The notes under the pieces were generated by a model that did no database searches, was not told the origin of the DNA, and worked only from the letters and a program-made list of their open reading frames with translations. Shown piece by piece: positions 50,055-58,956 of a stretch of DNA of 64,000 nt. The DNA lies in contig NZ_CP108109.1 in assembly GCF_036199905.1 (NCBI RefSeq), positions 5,455,501 through 5,519,500 on the forward strand, in the 5' to 3' direction. The position numbers and the translations under genes were made by a program. The DNA is from Streptomyces sp. NBC_00223 (GTDB lineage: Bacteria > Actinomycetota > Actinomycetes > Streptomycetales > Streptomycetaceae). Within the stretch, counting starts at the first letter, position 1; each line of letters starts with the position of its first letter.

Positions 50055-50447
50055 TTATACCTTGACGACCTGCACGGCGGGGCCGCAGAGGAGCGTCAGG
50101 TCTTCGGGGCCGGACGTGAGAACGGTGACCGGCCCTGGCGAGCTGTGGGCGACAGCGGCAAAAGCGGCGTCGATGGCGTACTTGTGGCCGTGGAGCCGGT
50201 GGAAGCGAAGGAGGGCTGCCGCCCGGTCGGTGACCTCCCTGGTGACATCGTGGACGTCGACACGCGAGAGGACCCACTTGACGCGGGCGGGGTGGATGCG
50301 TTCGTAGTCGGCCTCAAGGGTGGTCATGGCGCTTGTGGCCACGCGGACGCCCTCTTCCGATGCTGCCTGGACCAGGGCCATGACGGTGCGGTCCTTGCGG
50401 TACAGCTTGGAGAGCCCTTCGCTGTCGAGCAGCAGGGTGCCGGGCAT
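50055..50447 (-). CDS. PIN-domain protein, VapC-like toxin
   Basis: 130 residues. Acidic residues of a PIN RNase site are Asp8 (LLLDSEGLSKL), Glu45 (TTLEADYERI) and Asp93 (KYAIDAAFAAVA). VapC toxins cut RNA, often tRNA or rRNA. The ATG overlaps the stop of the ribbon-helix-helix gene by one base (TGATG), the usual antitoxin-first order. Confidence 0.88.
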   Translation of the reverse strand: MPGTLLLDSEGLSKLYRKDRTVMALVQAASEEGVRVATSAMTTLEADYERIHPARVKWVLSRVDVHDVTREVTDRAAALLRFHRLHGHKYAIDAAFAAVAHSSPGPVTVLTSGPEDLTLLCGPAVQVVKV

Positions 50448-50698
50448 CAGGCGGCGGCTCCGCCCGCCTGGAAGTGATCATGACGCAGCAGGGCGCGGGC
50501 CGCCTCGACTTCCTCGCGCGTCAGCTCGTCGTTGTCGGTCTCGAAATCGGCGACGATCTCCCGGAGCTTGTCCATGGCCACCCGCTGTTCGAGCGCTTCG
50601 GCGACATAGGCGGAGAAGCCGCCGGGCCCTACGTGCGTGCGTGCGGCCTCGGCGAGCTCTTCAGGCAGGCTGATCGAGTACTTTTTGCTACCGCTCAT
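50447..50698 (-). CDS. Ribbon-helix-helix antitoxin of the PIN toxin
   Basis: 83 residues. The N-terminus KKYSISLPEELAEAARTHVG is a CopG/RHH DNA-binding motif; the acidic C-terminal half (ADFETDNDELTREEVEAAR) is the likely toxin-binding part. A short GGTAG dyad upstream is a probable operator. Confidence 0.85.
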   Translation of the reverse strand: MSGSKKYSISLPEELAEAARTHVGPGGFSAYVAEALEQRVAMDKLREIVADFETDNDELTREEVEAARALLRHDHFQAGGAAA

Positions 50699-50708
50699 GG
50701 AGGCGATC

Positions 50709-50721
50709 CTACCATCGGTAG
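50709..50721. promoter_or_regulatory. Putative RHH operator
   Basis: CTACC-ATC-GGTAG dyad 10 bases upstream of the antitoxin start; a further GCTACC half-site lies at 50687-50692 within the first codons. Confidence 0.5.
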
Positions 50722-50773
50722 CAATTCGCGCGACGTGGGTAGGAGTCGTCGATCCCCTTCGGGTCGGGGTGTC

Positions 50774-51361
50774 CTAGGGGTGGGGGTGGCGGGGTGGGGT
50801 GAGTTTGCGGAGGTCGAGGTTGATCTCGAACGGCACAGGGCGGTGGAGGGTGTCACGGAAGATGCCGGCGGGTGCGTAGGACGCCGTCGGCTTGTCGAGT
50901 TCGTAGACGTGGACGACGGGTGCTCCGTCCTCGTCCTCGATGCACCAGTAGTGCGGAATGCCGGCCTCCGCGTACTTGCGCAGCTTCACCGTACGGTCCT
51001 GGTGGGCCGACTCGGGGGAGACCACCTCGACGGTCAGCCGTACCTCGTCCGGTGCGAACCATGTGCGGTCGCCGTCGAAACCGGCCGTCGTCACCAGCAG
51101 ATCCGGCTCGGGCCGGTTGCGCTTGTCGAGCCTGATGGTCATCTCGCGCCCGACTCTGACGTCAGCGGGTGCCTGCTCCATGAGGGCGACCGTGAGCATC
51201 GTGACGAGGTGACCGTGCCACCACCTCTGCGGGGACATCATGAAGACGAGCGCTCCGTCGATCAACTCGGTATGCCGTGGCGCCTCGGGGAGGCGGTCCA
51301 GATCCTCCGCGAACCAGCCTTCCTCGCGCGGCGGGCGCATCCAGTCGGGCAGTGCGGTCAT
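50774..51361 (-). CDS. Uma2 family (DUF820) putative endonuclease
   Basis: 195 residues. PD-(D/E)XK fold motifs: ELIDGALVFMMSPQRWWHG, NRPEPDLLVTTAGF, LTVEVVSPESAHQDRTVKLRKYAEAGIPHYW, with Asp, Glu and Lys in the right order. Uma2 proteins are expanded in cyanobacteria and actinobacteria; their target is unknown. It stands alone, 53 bases before the antitoxin operator. Confidence 0.9.
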   Translation of the reverse strand: MTALPDWMRPPREEGWFAEDLDRLPEAPRHTELIDGALVFMMSPQRWWHGHLVTMLTVALMEQAPADVRVGREMTIRLDKRNRPEPDLLVTTAGFDGDRTWFAPDEVRLTVEVVSPESAHQDRTVKLRKYAEAGIPHYWCIEDEDGAPVVHVYELDKPTASYAPAGIFRDTLHRPVPFEINLDLRKLTPPRHPHP

Positions 51362-51536
51362 GGAGCAATCCTAGCGACGCCGCCCGTCCGGCGTGGGTGT
51401 CCAGGCGCTCGCGCCGGGGCGTCGTGGCTGGTGGCGAGGGGGCGACGGTGCCGGTCGGACGAGGGGGACGCGGCCCGGTTCGGTCGACGACACACCTTCC
51501 CAGCCCCGCCCCGGGCGCACCGGACAAACGGGCGGA

Positions 51537-51566
51537 GCCCGTACGCCGGAGTAACGGCGTACGGGC
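51537..51566 (-). terminator. Terminator of the chitinase gene
   Basis: 12-bp perfect stem (GCCCGTACGCCG with CGGCGTACGGGC), 6-base loop, 40 bases past the stop. Confidence 0.8.
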
Positions 51567-51605
51567 CCCGCGCTCGGAGGATGCCGCCGAGGGCGTCGCG
51601 CGCGC

Positions 51606-53009
51606 TCAGCGGTGCCGGACCGGCCCGCTCAGCCCCTTGTGCAGCGCGCTGACCAGCTCCCCGTTCGATGTGTCACCGTCGAGCGACCACATCATCACAC
51701 CGCCGAGATGCTGCTCCCGGATGTACGACGTCTTCGCGGTGAGGACCTGCGGATCGTCGTACGTCCAGAAGTTCGTACCGTCGTAGAGCCAGGCGAAGCC
51801 GTTGCGCGTGTCGCGATGGACGGCGTATGTGCCCGAGGCGGCGAGGGCCTTGAGCGCGTGGTAGTCCTCGTTGCCGGCCTGCCAGGTCGCGGGCGCCGGG
51901 CCGGTGGAGGGCTGGAAGAGCCCCGCCTTGCCCCCGTCGGGCACGCCGGTCCACCCCTGTCCGTAGAACGGCACCCCGAGCACGAGCTGACGGGCGGGGG
52001 CGCCCCGCCGCAGCCAGTCGTTGATCGCCTGGGTGTCGCTGAAGTCGTGCGCGACCGGGGTGTCGCGCGGGGCCTTGAGCGCGGACTGCTGGTTGGTGGT
52101 GGTCTCGTACGGGCCGTGGAAGTCATAGCCCTGGACCGTGCCGAAGTCGAGGTAGCCGAAGATCTTCCGCACCTCGAAGCCCGCGTCGATCTTCGCCGGG
52201 GCGGCCGGGAGGAAGGCGCTCAGGTCGTAGTGCTTGTGGGTCGTACGGCCGTAGGCGTCGAGTTGCTTGCGGAACTCGGCGGCCAGCGCGGTGAAGTTCT
52301 GCTTGTCCTGCGGCCGGTAGACGGTGTCCACGTCACCCGACGAGCCGGGCCACTCCCAGTCGATGTCGACGCCGTCGAAGAGCCCGGCCGCGGAGCCCGG
52401 GCCGCCCTTGCCGTCGAGCAGCGGCAAGTTGCCCTTGATGAAGATGTCCAGGCAGGAGGCGACAAGTGCCTTGCGGGAAGCGGCGGTTCTGGCCGCGTCC
52501 GAGAAGTGCGTGGACCAGCCCCAGCCGCCGATCGAGATCAGCACCTTCAACTTCGGGTGGGCGGCCTTGAGTTCGCGCAGCTGGTTGAAGTTGCCGGCCA
52601 GCCGCTGTTCCGCGGTGTCCGCTGTGCCGTTGACCGAAGTCGCGGCGTCCAGCGGCCGCTGGTAGTCGGCCCAGGCGTCACCCTCGCCCGCGACGTTCGC
52701 CTCGAAGCACTTGCCGTCGGCGCCGATGTTGGCGAACGCGTAGTTGAGGTGGGTGAGTTGGGCGGCGGTGCCGGACGTCTCGACGTTCTTCACCTGGTAG
52801 TCGCGCCCGTAGATGCCCCACTGGGTGAAGTAACCGACGCTCTTGTACGACGTGTTGGCCCGGGCCGGGCTGCTGTGCCCGTGCCCCTGCCCGGGTCCGT
52901 GCCCGCTGTGGGCCTGTGCGGAGCTGCCGCCGGTGAGGGCGGGCAGGACGGCGACCATGGAGAGAGCGGCTGCCGTCGCGGCCATACGGCCGAGGATTCG
53001 TCGACGCAT
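51606..53009 (-). CDS. Secreted GH18 chitinase
   Basis: 467 residues. A signal peptide (1-33, ending AQA), a His/Gly-rich linker (GHGPGQGHGHSS), then one GH18 barrel. The catalytic DxxDxDxE motif is Asp212-Asp215-Asp217-Glu219 (FDGVDIDWEW) and the substrate-assisted site is supported by KVLISIGGWGWS and VQGYDFHGPYE. No carbohydrate-binding or fibronectin domain is present, so it is a catalytic-domain-only enzyme. The promoter carries a DasR-like site, suggesting induction by chitin breakdown products. Confidence 0.95.
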   Translation of the reverse strand: MRRRILGRMAATAAALSMVAVLPALTGGSSAQAHSGHGPGQGHGHSSPARANTSYKSVGYFTQWGIYGRDYQVKNVETSGTAAQLTHLNYAFANIGADGKCFEANVAGEGDAWADYQRPLDAATSVNGTADTAEQRLAGNFNQLRELKAAHPKLKVLISIGGWGWSTHFSDAARTAASRKALVASCLDIFIKGNLPLLDGKGGPGSAAGLFDGVDIDWEWPGSSGDVDTVYRPQDKQNFTALAAEFRKQLDAYGRTTHKHYDLSAFLPAAPAKIDAGFEVRKIFGYLDFGTVQGYDFHGPYETTTNQQSALKAPRDTPVAHDFSDTQAINDWLRRGAPARQLVLGVPFYGQGWTGVPDGGKAGLFQPSTGPAPATWQAGNEDYHALKALAASGTYAVHRDTRNGFAWLYDGTNFWTYDDPQVLTAKTSYIREQHLGGVMMWSLDGDTSNGELVSALHKGLSGPVRHR

Positions 53010-53015
53010 GGCGTG

Positions 53016-53044
53016 AAAGTATTTGGCCTAGACCAATGAAGCAA
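53016..53044 (-). promoter_or_regulatory. Chitinase promoter with DasR-like element
   Basis: On the minus strand, -35 TTGCTT (53044-53039), a 17-base spacer, and -10 TACTTT (53021-53016) end six bases before the ATG, predicting a leaderless message. The spacer is filled by TTGGTCTAGGCCAA (53036-53023), one change from the palindromic TGGTCTAGACCA core of DasR sites. Confidence 0.85.
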
Positions 53045-53110
53045 GGGGAACGGCGGAACTCGCGGGCCGCCCGCCGGATCTGGCATGCACGCGCCCCGTA
53101 AACTCCCCTG

Positions 53111-54148
53111 GTGGACATACCTCCGCCCCCGCCCCCGCCGTCCCCCGAAGACGCGCCACCGCCACCCCCCGGCCCGAGCCTGCACAAGACCGCCCCCGAG
53201 GGCCCGCCCCCGCCGCCGCCCGCGCCGGGCGATCCGTACGGGACCGGCGGCTCGTCGTACGGCGGCGGCCTGCCGGTCTACCCGCAGCAGTCGTACGGCC
53301 AGACGTTCCCGGGTCAGGCACCGCCCCCGCCCCCGTACGGCGGCCAGTACGCCCAGCAGCCCTACGGCCAGCCCCCGTACGGTCAACCCCCCTACGGCCA
53401 GGCCCCGTACGGCCAGGTCCCCTACGGCGCTCCCGGCCCGTACGCCGGCGCGCCCTATCCCGGCGGGCCCTACGGCCCCGGCTACCCCCCGCCCCCGCAG
53501 GGCTGGTACGCGGTCGAGCGGACCACCAACGGCATGGCCATCGCCTCCCTGGTGACCTCCCTCACCTGCGTCCCGCTCCTCGGCGCGATCCTCGGCATCG
53601 TCGGGCTGCGGCAGATCAGGCGGAACGGCCAGCGCGGCAGGGGGCTGGCCATCGCCGGGGTGACGGTGTCCGGGGTGTGGGTGGTGTGCCTGGCGGCGCT
53701 CATCGCGCTCGGCGCGCTCGCGGACTTCGACGAGGGCAACACCCGGGTGGACGACATCAGGGTCGGCGAGTGCTTCAACACGGTGGGCAGTTCGCTGGCG
53801 GACTACGACGGCGGCGGCAAGATCTCCACCACCGTGGACGTGGTGTCCTGCGACAAGGAGCACGACGCGGAGGCGTTCGCGATCTTCTCGGTCGACGAGG
53901 AGTTCAGCGGCGGTTACCCGGGCGTGGATCGCATTTCGGACATCGCGGGCTCGAAATGCGCCACCTATGCGGACGATTACCTCGACGACGAGTCGCTCGT
54001 TCCTGATCTGAGCATCTACTACTACATGCCGCCCCGGGCGGGCTGGAATCACGGCGACCGCGGTGTGACCTGCTTCTTCGGCAGCCAGGACGGCAAGGTG
54101 AGCGGTTCGGTGAAGTCGGGCGGGCAGGGTCCGGGCTTCGGGGTCTGA
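53111..54148 (+). CDS. DUF4190 membrane protein with septum-formation-like C-terminus
   Basis: 345 residues. Residues 1-135 are Pro/Tyr/Gly-rich (PYGQPPYGQ repeats). A DUF4190 module follows with two membrane helices (NGMAIASLVTSLTCVPLLGAI, LGIVGLRQIRRNGQRGRGLA). The extracellular C-terminus has Cys-bearing segments VGECFNTVG, VVSCDKEHDAE, SKCATYADDY and GVTCFFGS, as in septum-formation family domains. Function unknown; four cysteines probably form disulfides. GTG start 53111. Confidence 0.85.
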   Translation: MDIPPPPPPPSPEDAPPPPPGPSLHKTAPEGPPPPPPAPGDPYGTGGSSYGGGLPVYPQQSYGQTFPGQAPPPPPYGGQYAQQPYGQPPYGQPPYGQAPYGQVPYGAPGPYAGAPYPGGPYGPGYPPPPQGWYAVERTTNGMAIASLVTSLTCVPLLGAILGIVGLRQIRRNGQRGRGLAIAGVTVSGVWVVCLAALIALGALADFDEGNTRVDDIRVGECFNTVGSSLADYDGGGKISTTVDVVSCDKEHDAEAFAIFSVDEEFSGGYPGVDRISDIAGSKCATYADDYLDDESLVPDLSIYYYMPPRAGWNHGDRGVTCFFGSQDGKVSGSVKSGGQGPGFGV

Positions 54149-54254
54149 GGCCCGGGGTGGGGCCACGGCGAAGGGTGATGCTCAGGGGAAGGCTTGCGGT
54201 CGAGTACCGACCGTTGCCAAGCTGTCGCAGAAAGTCAACTCCTGGGAGTGGCAC

Positions 54255-55007
54255 GTGGCCTTCGGTGAGCAGCCCGCCTACCTTCGCGTCGCCGAGGATC
54301 TGCGACGGAAGATCCTCGACGGCACGCTGCCGCCGCACGCCCGGCTGCCGTCGCAGGCCCGGATCCGCACCGAGTACGGCGTCTCGGACACCGTCGCCCT
54401 CGAAGCGCGCAAGGTGCTGATGGCCGAGGGGTATGTCGAGGGCCGGTCCGGCTCCGGCACCTATGTGCGGGAGCGGCCCCGGCAGCGCCTGATCATCCGC
54501 AGCGGCTACAAGCCGTCGGGCGTGCCCAGCCCGTACCGGCAGGAGCAGGCGGACGAGAGCAGCAAGGGCACCTGGGAGGCGCAGAGCGTCCAGGACGTGG
54601 CGAGCGTCGAGGTGGCCCAGCGGCTCGGGATCGGGGTCGGCGACCGGGTGATGCGGACGCACTACCTGTTCCGTACCGAGGGCGAGGCGTCGATGCTCTC
54701 CACGTCGTGGGAGCCGCTGGCCCTCACCGCCCGCACCCCGGTGCTGCTGCCCGAGGAGGGGCCGGTCGGCGGACAGGGGGTCGTACCGCGGATGGAGGCG
54801 ATCGACGTCCTGGTCGACCACATGGCCGAGGAGGTCGCCGCCCGGCCGGGCCTGGCCGAGGAGACGGCCGCGCTCGGCGGGGTGCCGGGCCATATCGTCC
54901 TGGTCATCCGGCGCACCTACTTCGCCTCCGGAAGGCCGGTGGAGACGGCCGACGTGGTGATCCCCGCGGAGCGCTACCGGGCGGTCTACCACCTGCCCGT
55001 ACGCTGA
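54255..55007 (+). CDS. GntR-family regulator, HutC/UTRA type
   Basis: 250 residues from GTG 54255 after GGGAG. The winged helix is in YLRVAEDLRRKILDGTLPPHARLPS, then RTEYGVSDTVALEARKVLMAEGYVEGRSGSG; a UTRA domain fills 95-250 and ends with RTYFASGRPVETADVVIPAERYRAVY. HutC-type regulators sense small ligands such as sugars or amino-acid derivatives; the ligand is unknown. No obvious target gene is adjacent. Confidence 0.9.
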   Translation: MAFGEQPAYLRVAEDLRRKILDGTLPPHARLPSQARIRTEYGVSDTVALEARKVLMAEGYVEGRSGSGTYVRERPRQRLIIRSGYKPSGVPSPYRQEQADESSKGTWEAQSVQDVASVEVAQRLGIGVGDRVMRTHYLFRTEGEASMLSTSWEPLALTARTPVLLPEEGPVGGQGVVPRMEAIDVLVDHMAEEVAARPGLAEETAALGGVPGHIVLVIRRTYFASGRPVETADVVIPAERYRAVYHLPVR

Positions 55008-55193
55008 CAACCGGCCATGCTCGGCGGCATTGTGACACCCCGTCAACATCTGGTCGAACGGCTGGCCGATTCGGTACCTCTTCGTGGTATCCCGTACCCG
55101 CGCTGTGAACCTCGGGCGTAGGGTCGGGCATATGCGCTTCGCCCATCCGCGCGGGCGCTGAACGCGTGAGATTCCGCATGAGGGGGCTGCGTA

Positions 55194-55382
55194 GTGACGT
55201 CCGAGCTCGTCTGGGTCCTGATACGGCAGGACGACGGCGGTAATCGGTACCGGGTCGGGCGTTACGCCACCCGGGCGGAGGCCGAGCGGGTCGCCGACGC
55301 ACTCGGCGTGGCCGGGCCCAGAGTCCCCCAGCAGAGGTTGTACGTCATAGAGCGGGTCGCACCGCGCCCGACACAGGGGTGA
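55194..55382 (+). CDS. Small SPOR-like protein
   Basis: 62 residues from GTG 55194, after AGGGGG. The whole protein is one RNP-like fold: VWVLIRQDDGGNRYRVGRYATRAEAERVADALG, quoted in part as YRVGRYATRAEAERVA, the SPOR-type pattern that in other proteins binds denuded peptidoglycan. No signal peptide is present, so a wall role is doubtful. Four bases separate it from the Nudix gene, so the two are co-transcribed. Confidence 0.75.
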   Translation: MTSELVWVLIRQDDGGNRYRVGRYATRAEAERVADALGVAGPRVPQQRLYVIERVAPRPTQG

Positions 55383-55386
55383 GCAC

Positions 55387-55776
55387 ATGAGTACGGGCGT
55401 CGTGGTCGCCGGGGCGCTGCTGCGCGGAGGCCGGCTGCTCGCGGCGCGACGGACCGCGCCCGTGGAACTGGCCGGGCGCTGGGAGCTGCCCGGCGGCAAG
55501 GTGGAGCCCGGCGAGAGCGCGCCGGAGGCCCTGGTGCGCGAGCTGCGCGAGGAGCTGGGCGTCGAGGTGCGGCCTCTCGAACGGGTGCCGGGGGAGTGGC
55601 AGTTGGCCGGCGGGCGGGTGCTGCACGTCTGGACGGCCCGGCTGGTCGGCGGGGAGCCGCGGACCTTGCAGGACCATGACGAGGTGCGGTGGGTCGGTCC
55701 CGCGCAGGCCCGTGAGCTGGACTGGCTCGACCCCGACCGCCCGGCGGTCGCCTGGCTCGCCTCCCGGCTCGGCTAG
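55387..55776 (+). CDS. Nudix hydrolase, MutT type
   Basis: 129 residues. The Nudix box is complete: GGKVEPGESAPEALVRELRE, then ELGV (Gx5Ex7REVxEExGx). WELPGGK and a C-terminal VRWVGPAQARELDWLDPDRP are as in MutT-like 8-oxo-dGTP pyrophosphatases. A nucleotide sanitation role is likely. Confidence 0.92.
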   Translation: MSTGVVVAGALLRGGRLLAARRTAPVELAGRWELPGGKVEPGESAPEALVRELREELGVEVRPLERVPGEWQLAGGRVLHVWTARLVGGEPRTLQDHDEVRWVGPAQARELDWLDPDRPAVAWLASRLG

Positions 55777-56011
55777 CTCCGCCCGGCCGGTTCCGTACGG
55801 CGCCGCCTGAAACGCGACGCGGGGCCCGGCGCCCCCGACCCGTCCGCGCGGCACGTCGGCCTCACGCCCGCCCCCGCGCGGGGCGGCACGCACCCCCGCG
55901 CCGGTGGGCGGCACCGCCGGGATGGGGGCAATATCGGGTAAGAGGGCATATACCTGCTGTCGCAGGCCGGGCGCGTGGACGCCCGGCCCTACCCGGTCGG
56001 GGGTGCAAGGA

Positions 56012-58705
56012 ATGAGCGCCAGCGGCGACGACCCGGAGGTGCCGCCCAGCCGCGCCCCCGTGGACCCGCCGCACGACGCCCCCGCCGACCCGCCGCACAA
56101 AGCCCTCGCCGACGGGCCGCCCGACGCCCCCGCCGGCCCCCCGCGCAGACCCGGGCTCCAGCCGGACGGCGGAAGCAGCCGGAAGAGCGGCACCGGCACC
56201 CTCCTCGACACCCTCCGCGTCGCCGTCGTGATGCTGGACACCTCCGCCCGCGTCCTGCTGTGGAGTCCGCTGGCGGAAGAGGTGCTGGGCTGGACCGGTG
56301 AGCGCGTCGTCGGCCACCGGGTGGCCGGCCTGTTCGGACCCGCCGACGACCCGCCCCTCGGCGGCGACCACGGCCTGGAGGCGTACGAGTCGGAGCCCTA
56401 CGAGCCGGACCCGTACGACGAGGACCCCGCCGGCCGGCCCCCGCGTCCGCACTCCGTCCCCCCGCCGGGCCGGGCCGAGCAGATCCTCGGCGACCTGCTC
56501 AGATTCGGCCGCTGGAACGGACTGCTGGCGCTGCGGCACCGTGACGGCCACATCGTCCAGGTGGAGACCCGCGCGAGCCTGCTGGTGGACGGCGACGGCC
56601 GCCCGTTCGTGCTGGCGTCGATGGTGGAGATCAGTCGGCTGCGCACGCTGGAGCACGACCTGGCCGCCCTGGACTCGCTCTTCGACGCCTCGCCGCTCGG
56701 CGTCGCCATCTTCGACCGCGATCTGCGCTACGTACGGGTCAACGAGGCCCTGGCCCGGATGAACGGCGTGGACCGCGCCGCCCACCTCGGCCGTACGGTC
56801 GCCGAGGTCATCGACATCCCGGACGCCGACGAGCTGGCCGAGTTGCAGCGCAAGGTGCTGACCACCGGCCGACCGGTGATCGACCTGGTCGCCACCGGGC
56901 CCGGCGGCCGTGGCCACCGCTCGCTGTCGTACCACCGGCTCGCCGACCGGGCCGGGCGAGTGCTGGGCATCAGCGCCACCGTCATCGACGTCACCGAGCG
57001 GGTCGAGGCCGCTGCCCGGGCCGAGCGCAGCCGCCGCCGGCTCGCGCTGCTCAACGACGTCGGCGTCCGGATCGGCGGAGTGCTGGACGTGCGCAGGGTC
57101 GCGGAGCGGCTGGCGGAGGCACTGGTGCCGGCCTTCAGCGACTACTCCGGGGTGATCCTGCACGCGGAGGTCGCCGAGGGCGGCGAACTGCCCACCGCGC
57201 CCTACAGCGAGAACACCCCGATGCGGCAGCTCGGCGTGGGCGCGGTGCGCTGGGTGCCCGCGGTGGAGCGGATGCTGCGCCGCGGACAGCCGATCGGCTT
57301 CACCCGGGACTCGGTCTTCGGCACGGTGCTGGCCACCGGCGAGCCCCGGCTGGTCGCCTCGGAGGAGGAGCTGCGGGAGACGACCTTCCCCGACGACCCC
57401 AAGGTGGGCGCCGCGGTGGAGCTGGGCATCACGTCCATGCTGGTGCTGCCGCTGCGGGCCCGCGGGCTGGTGCTCGGCCTGCTGGTGATCAGCCGGGGCG
57501 GCGGCCGTGAGCCCTTCGACGAGGACGATGTCGCGCTGGCCGTGGAGCTGGCCGACCGCGCGGGCTCGGCCCTGGACAACGCGCGGCTGTACGTACGCGA
57601 GCGCGAGGGCGCCCTGATGCTCCAGCGCAGCCTGCTGCCGGTCACCCTGCCGCAGCCGCCGGGCGTGCGGATCGCCTACCGCTATGTGCCGGGCAGCAGC
57701 GGTACGGAGGTCGGCGGCGACTGGTTCGACGTCATCCAACTCGCGGGCGGGCGGGTGGCGTTCGTGGTCGGCGACGTGATGGGCCACGGCCTGGGCGCCG
57801 CCGCCACCATGGGCCGGCTCAGGACCGCCGTACGCACCCTGGCCGGCCTCGACATGGCCCCCGACGAGCTGCTGCGCCGGGTCAACGAACTCGGCGACGA
57901 CCTCGCCCAGAACCGGTCCGAGGGCTGGATGGCCACCGCCGTGTACGCGGTGTACGACCCGTCGACCCACCGCTGCTCCATCGCCCAGGCCGGGCATCTG
58001 CCGCCGGTGCTGGTGGAGTACCACGACGACGCCCGCCAGTGCGACGCGCGGCTGCTCGACCTGCCGACCGGCGTACCGCTCGGCGTGGGCGGGGTGCGCT
58101 TCGAGACCACCGAGATCGACGTGCCCGACGGCTCGGTGCTGGTCTTCTACACCGACGGTCTGGTGGAGTCCCGCGGCGAGGACCTGGGGATCGGTCTGGA
58201 GCGGCTGCGCGACACGCTGTGCCGCCGGCTGGACTCCCTGGAGGACGCTTGCGACGAACTGCTCGCCACCCTGGAGCCCGGCCGCGAGCCCGACGACGTG
58301 GCGCTGCTGATGGCCAGGCTCGGCGGTCTGCCCGCCGGGTCCACCGCGCACTGGACCTTCCCCGCCGAGGCGAGCGCCGTACGGCTGGCCCGCCGCAGGG
58401 TCCGCGACACGCTGGTCCGGTGGGAGCTGACCCCGCTGTCGGACGTCACGGTGCTGCTGGTCAGCGAGCTGGTGACCAATTCGCTGCGGTACGCGCACGG
58501 GCCGATCGGGGTCCGGATGGTCCGCGGCACCTCGCTGCTGGTGGAGGTCTCCGACCCGCTGCCCGACCCGCCCAGGGAGCGGGTCGCGGCCGACGACGAC
58601 GAGGGCGGCCGGGGCCTGCAACTGGTGGCCAGGGCCTCACGGCGGTGGGGGACACGGCACGGTCCGCTGGGCAAGACCGTGTGGTTCGAACTGGCTCTGC
58701 CGTGA
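56012..58705 (+). CDS. PAS-GAF-PP2C (SpoIIE)-HATPase phosphatase
   Basis: 897 residues. A disordered Pro-rich start (1-55), a first PAS-like domain (about 58-215) with an acidic Tyr/Glu/Pro insert (EAYESEPYEPDPYDED), a second PAS (about 220-345), GAF (about 350-530), PP2C/SpoIIE (about 545-755) and HATPase_c (about 765-897). Phosphatase motifs EVGGDWFDVIQL, VVGDVMGHGLGAA and DDVALLMARL are intact, as are LLVSELVTNSLRYA and EGGRGLQLVARASRRWG in the kinase-like domain. It should sense a signal and control a partner-switching sigma factor cascade. ATG 56012 follows GGGGGT. Confidence 0.9.
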   Translation: MSASGDDPEVPPSRAPVDPPHDAPADPPHKALADGPPDAPAGPPRRPGLQPDGGSSRKSGTGTLLDTLRVAVVMLDTSARVLLWSPLAEEVLGWTGERVVGHRVAGLFGPADDPPLGGDHGLEAYESEPYEPDPYDEDPAGRPPRPHSVPPPGRAEQILGDLLRFGRWNGLLALRHRDGHIVQVETRASLLVDGDGRPFVLASMVEISRLRTLEHDLAALDSLFDASPLGVAIFDRDLRYVRVNEALARMNGVDRAAHLGRTVAEVIDIPDADELAELQRKVLTTGRPVIDLVATGPGGRGHRSLSYHRLADRAGRVLGISATVIDVTERVEAAARAERSRRRLALLNDVGVRIGGVLDVRRVAERLAEALVPAFSDYSGVILHAEVAEGGELPTAPYSENTPMRQLGVGAVRWVPAVERMLRRGQPIGFTRDSVFGTVLATGEPRLVASEEELRETTFPDDPKVGAAVELGITSMLVLPLRARGLVLGLLVISRGGGREPFDEDDVALAVELADRAGSALDNARLYVREREGALMLQRSLLPVTLPQPPGVRIAYRYVPGSSGTEVGGDWFDVIQLAGGRVAFVVGDVMGHGLGAAATMGRLRTAVRTLAGLDMAPDELLRRVNELGDDLAQNRSEGWMATAVYAVYDPSTHRCSIAQAGHLPPVLVEYHDDARQCDARLLDLPTGVPLGVGGVRFETTEIDVPDGSVLVFYTDGLVESRGEDLGIGLERLRDTLCRRLDSLEDACDELLATLEPGREPDDVALLMARLGGLPAGSTAHWTFPAEASAVRLARRRVRDTLVRWELTPLSDVTVLLVSELVTNSLRYAHGPIGVRMVRGTSLLVEVSDPLPDPPRERVAADDDEGGRGLQLVARASRRWGTRHGPLGKTVWFELALP

Positions 58706-58956
58706 GGGCGCGCCAGGGCCTTCCGGAGGCACCGTCCGGCCCCGCCGCCGGGGCGGCCGGAATGATTCGACGGCACTGTGCCGGGTATGCCGAAGAGGCG
58801 GGAGCGAAAGGTGCGACCGTGGTGTTCCGGGGACGGCCCCCGTGCCCCGGGAGCCGAGATGATGCTGTGATCGACAAGACCGTGTCCTGGACGGTCGACA
58901 TGCTGAATACTCGGCTCCAACCGGTCCATGTGTGCTGAGCTGGAGGGGTCGGGCGA

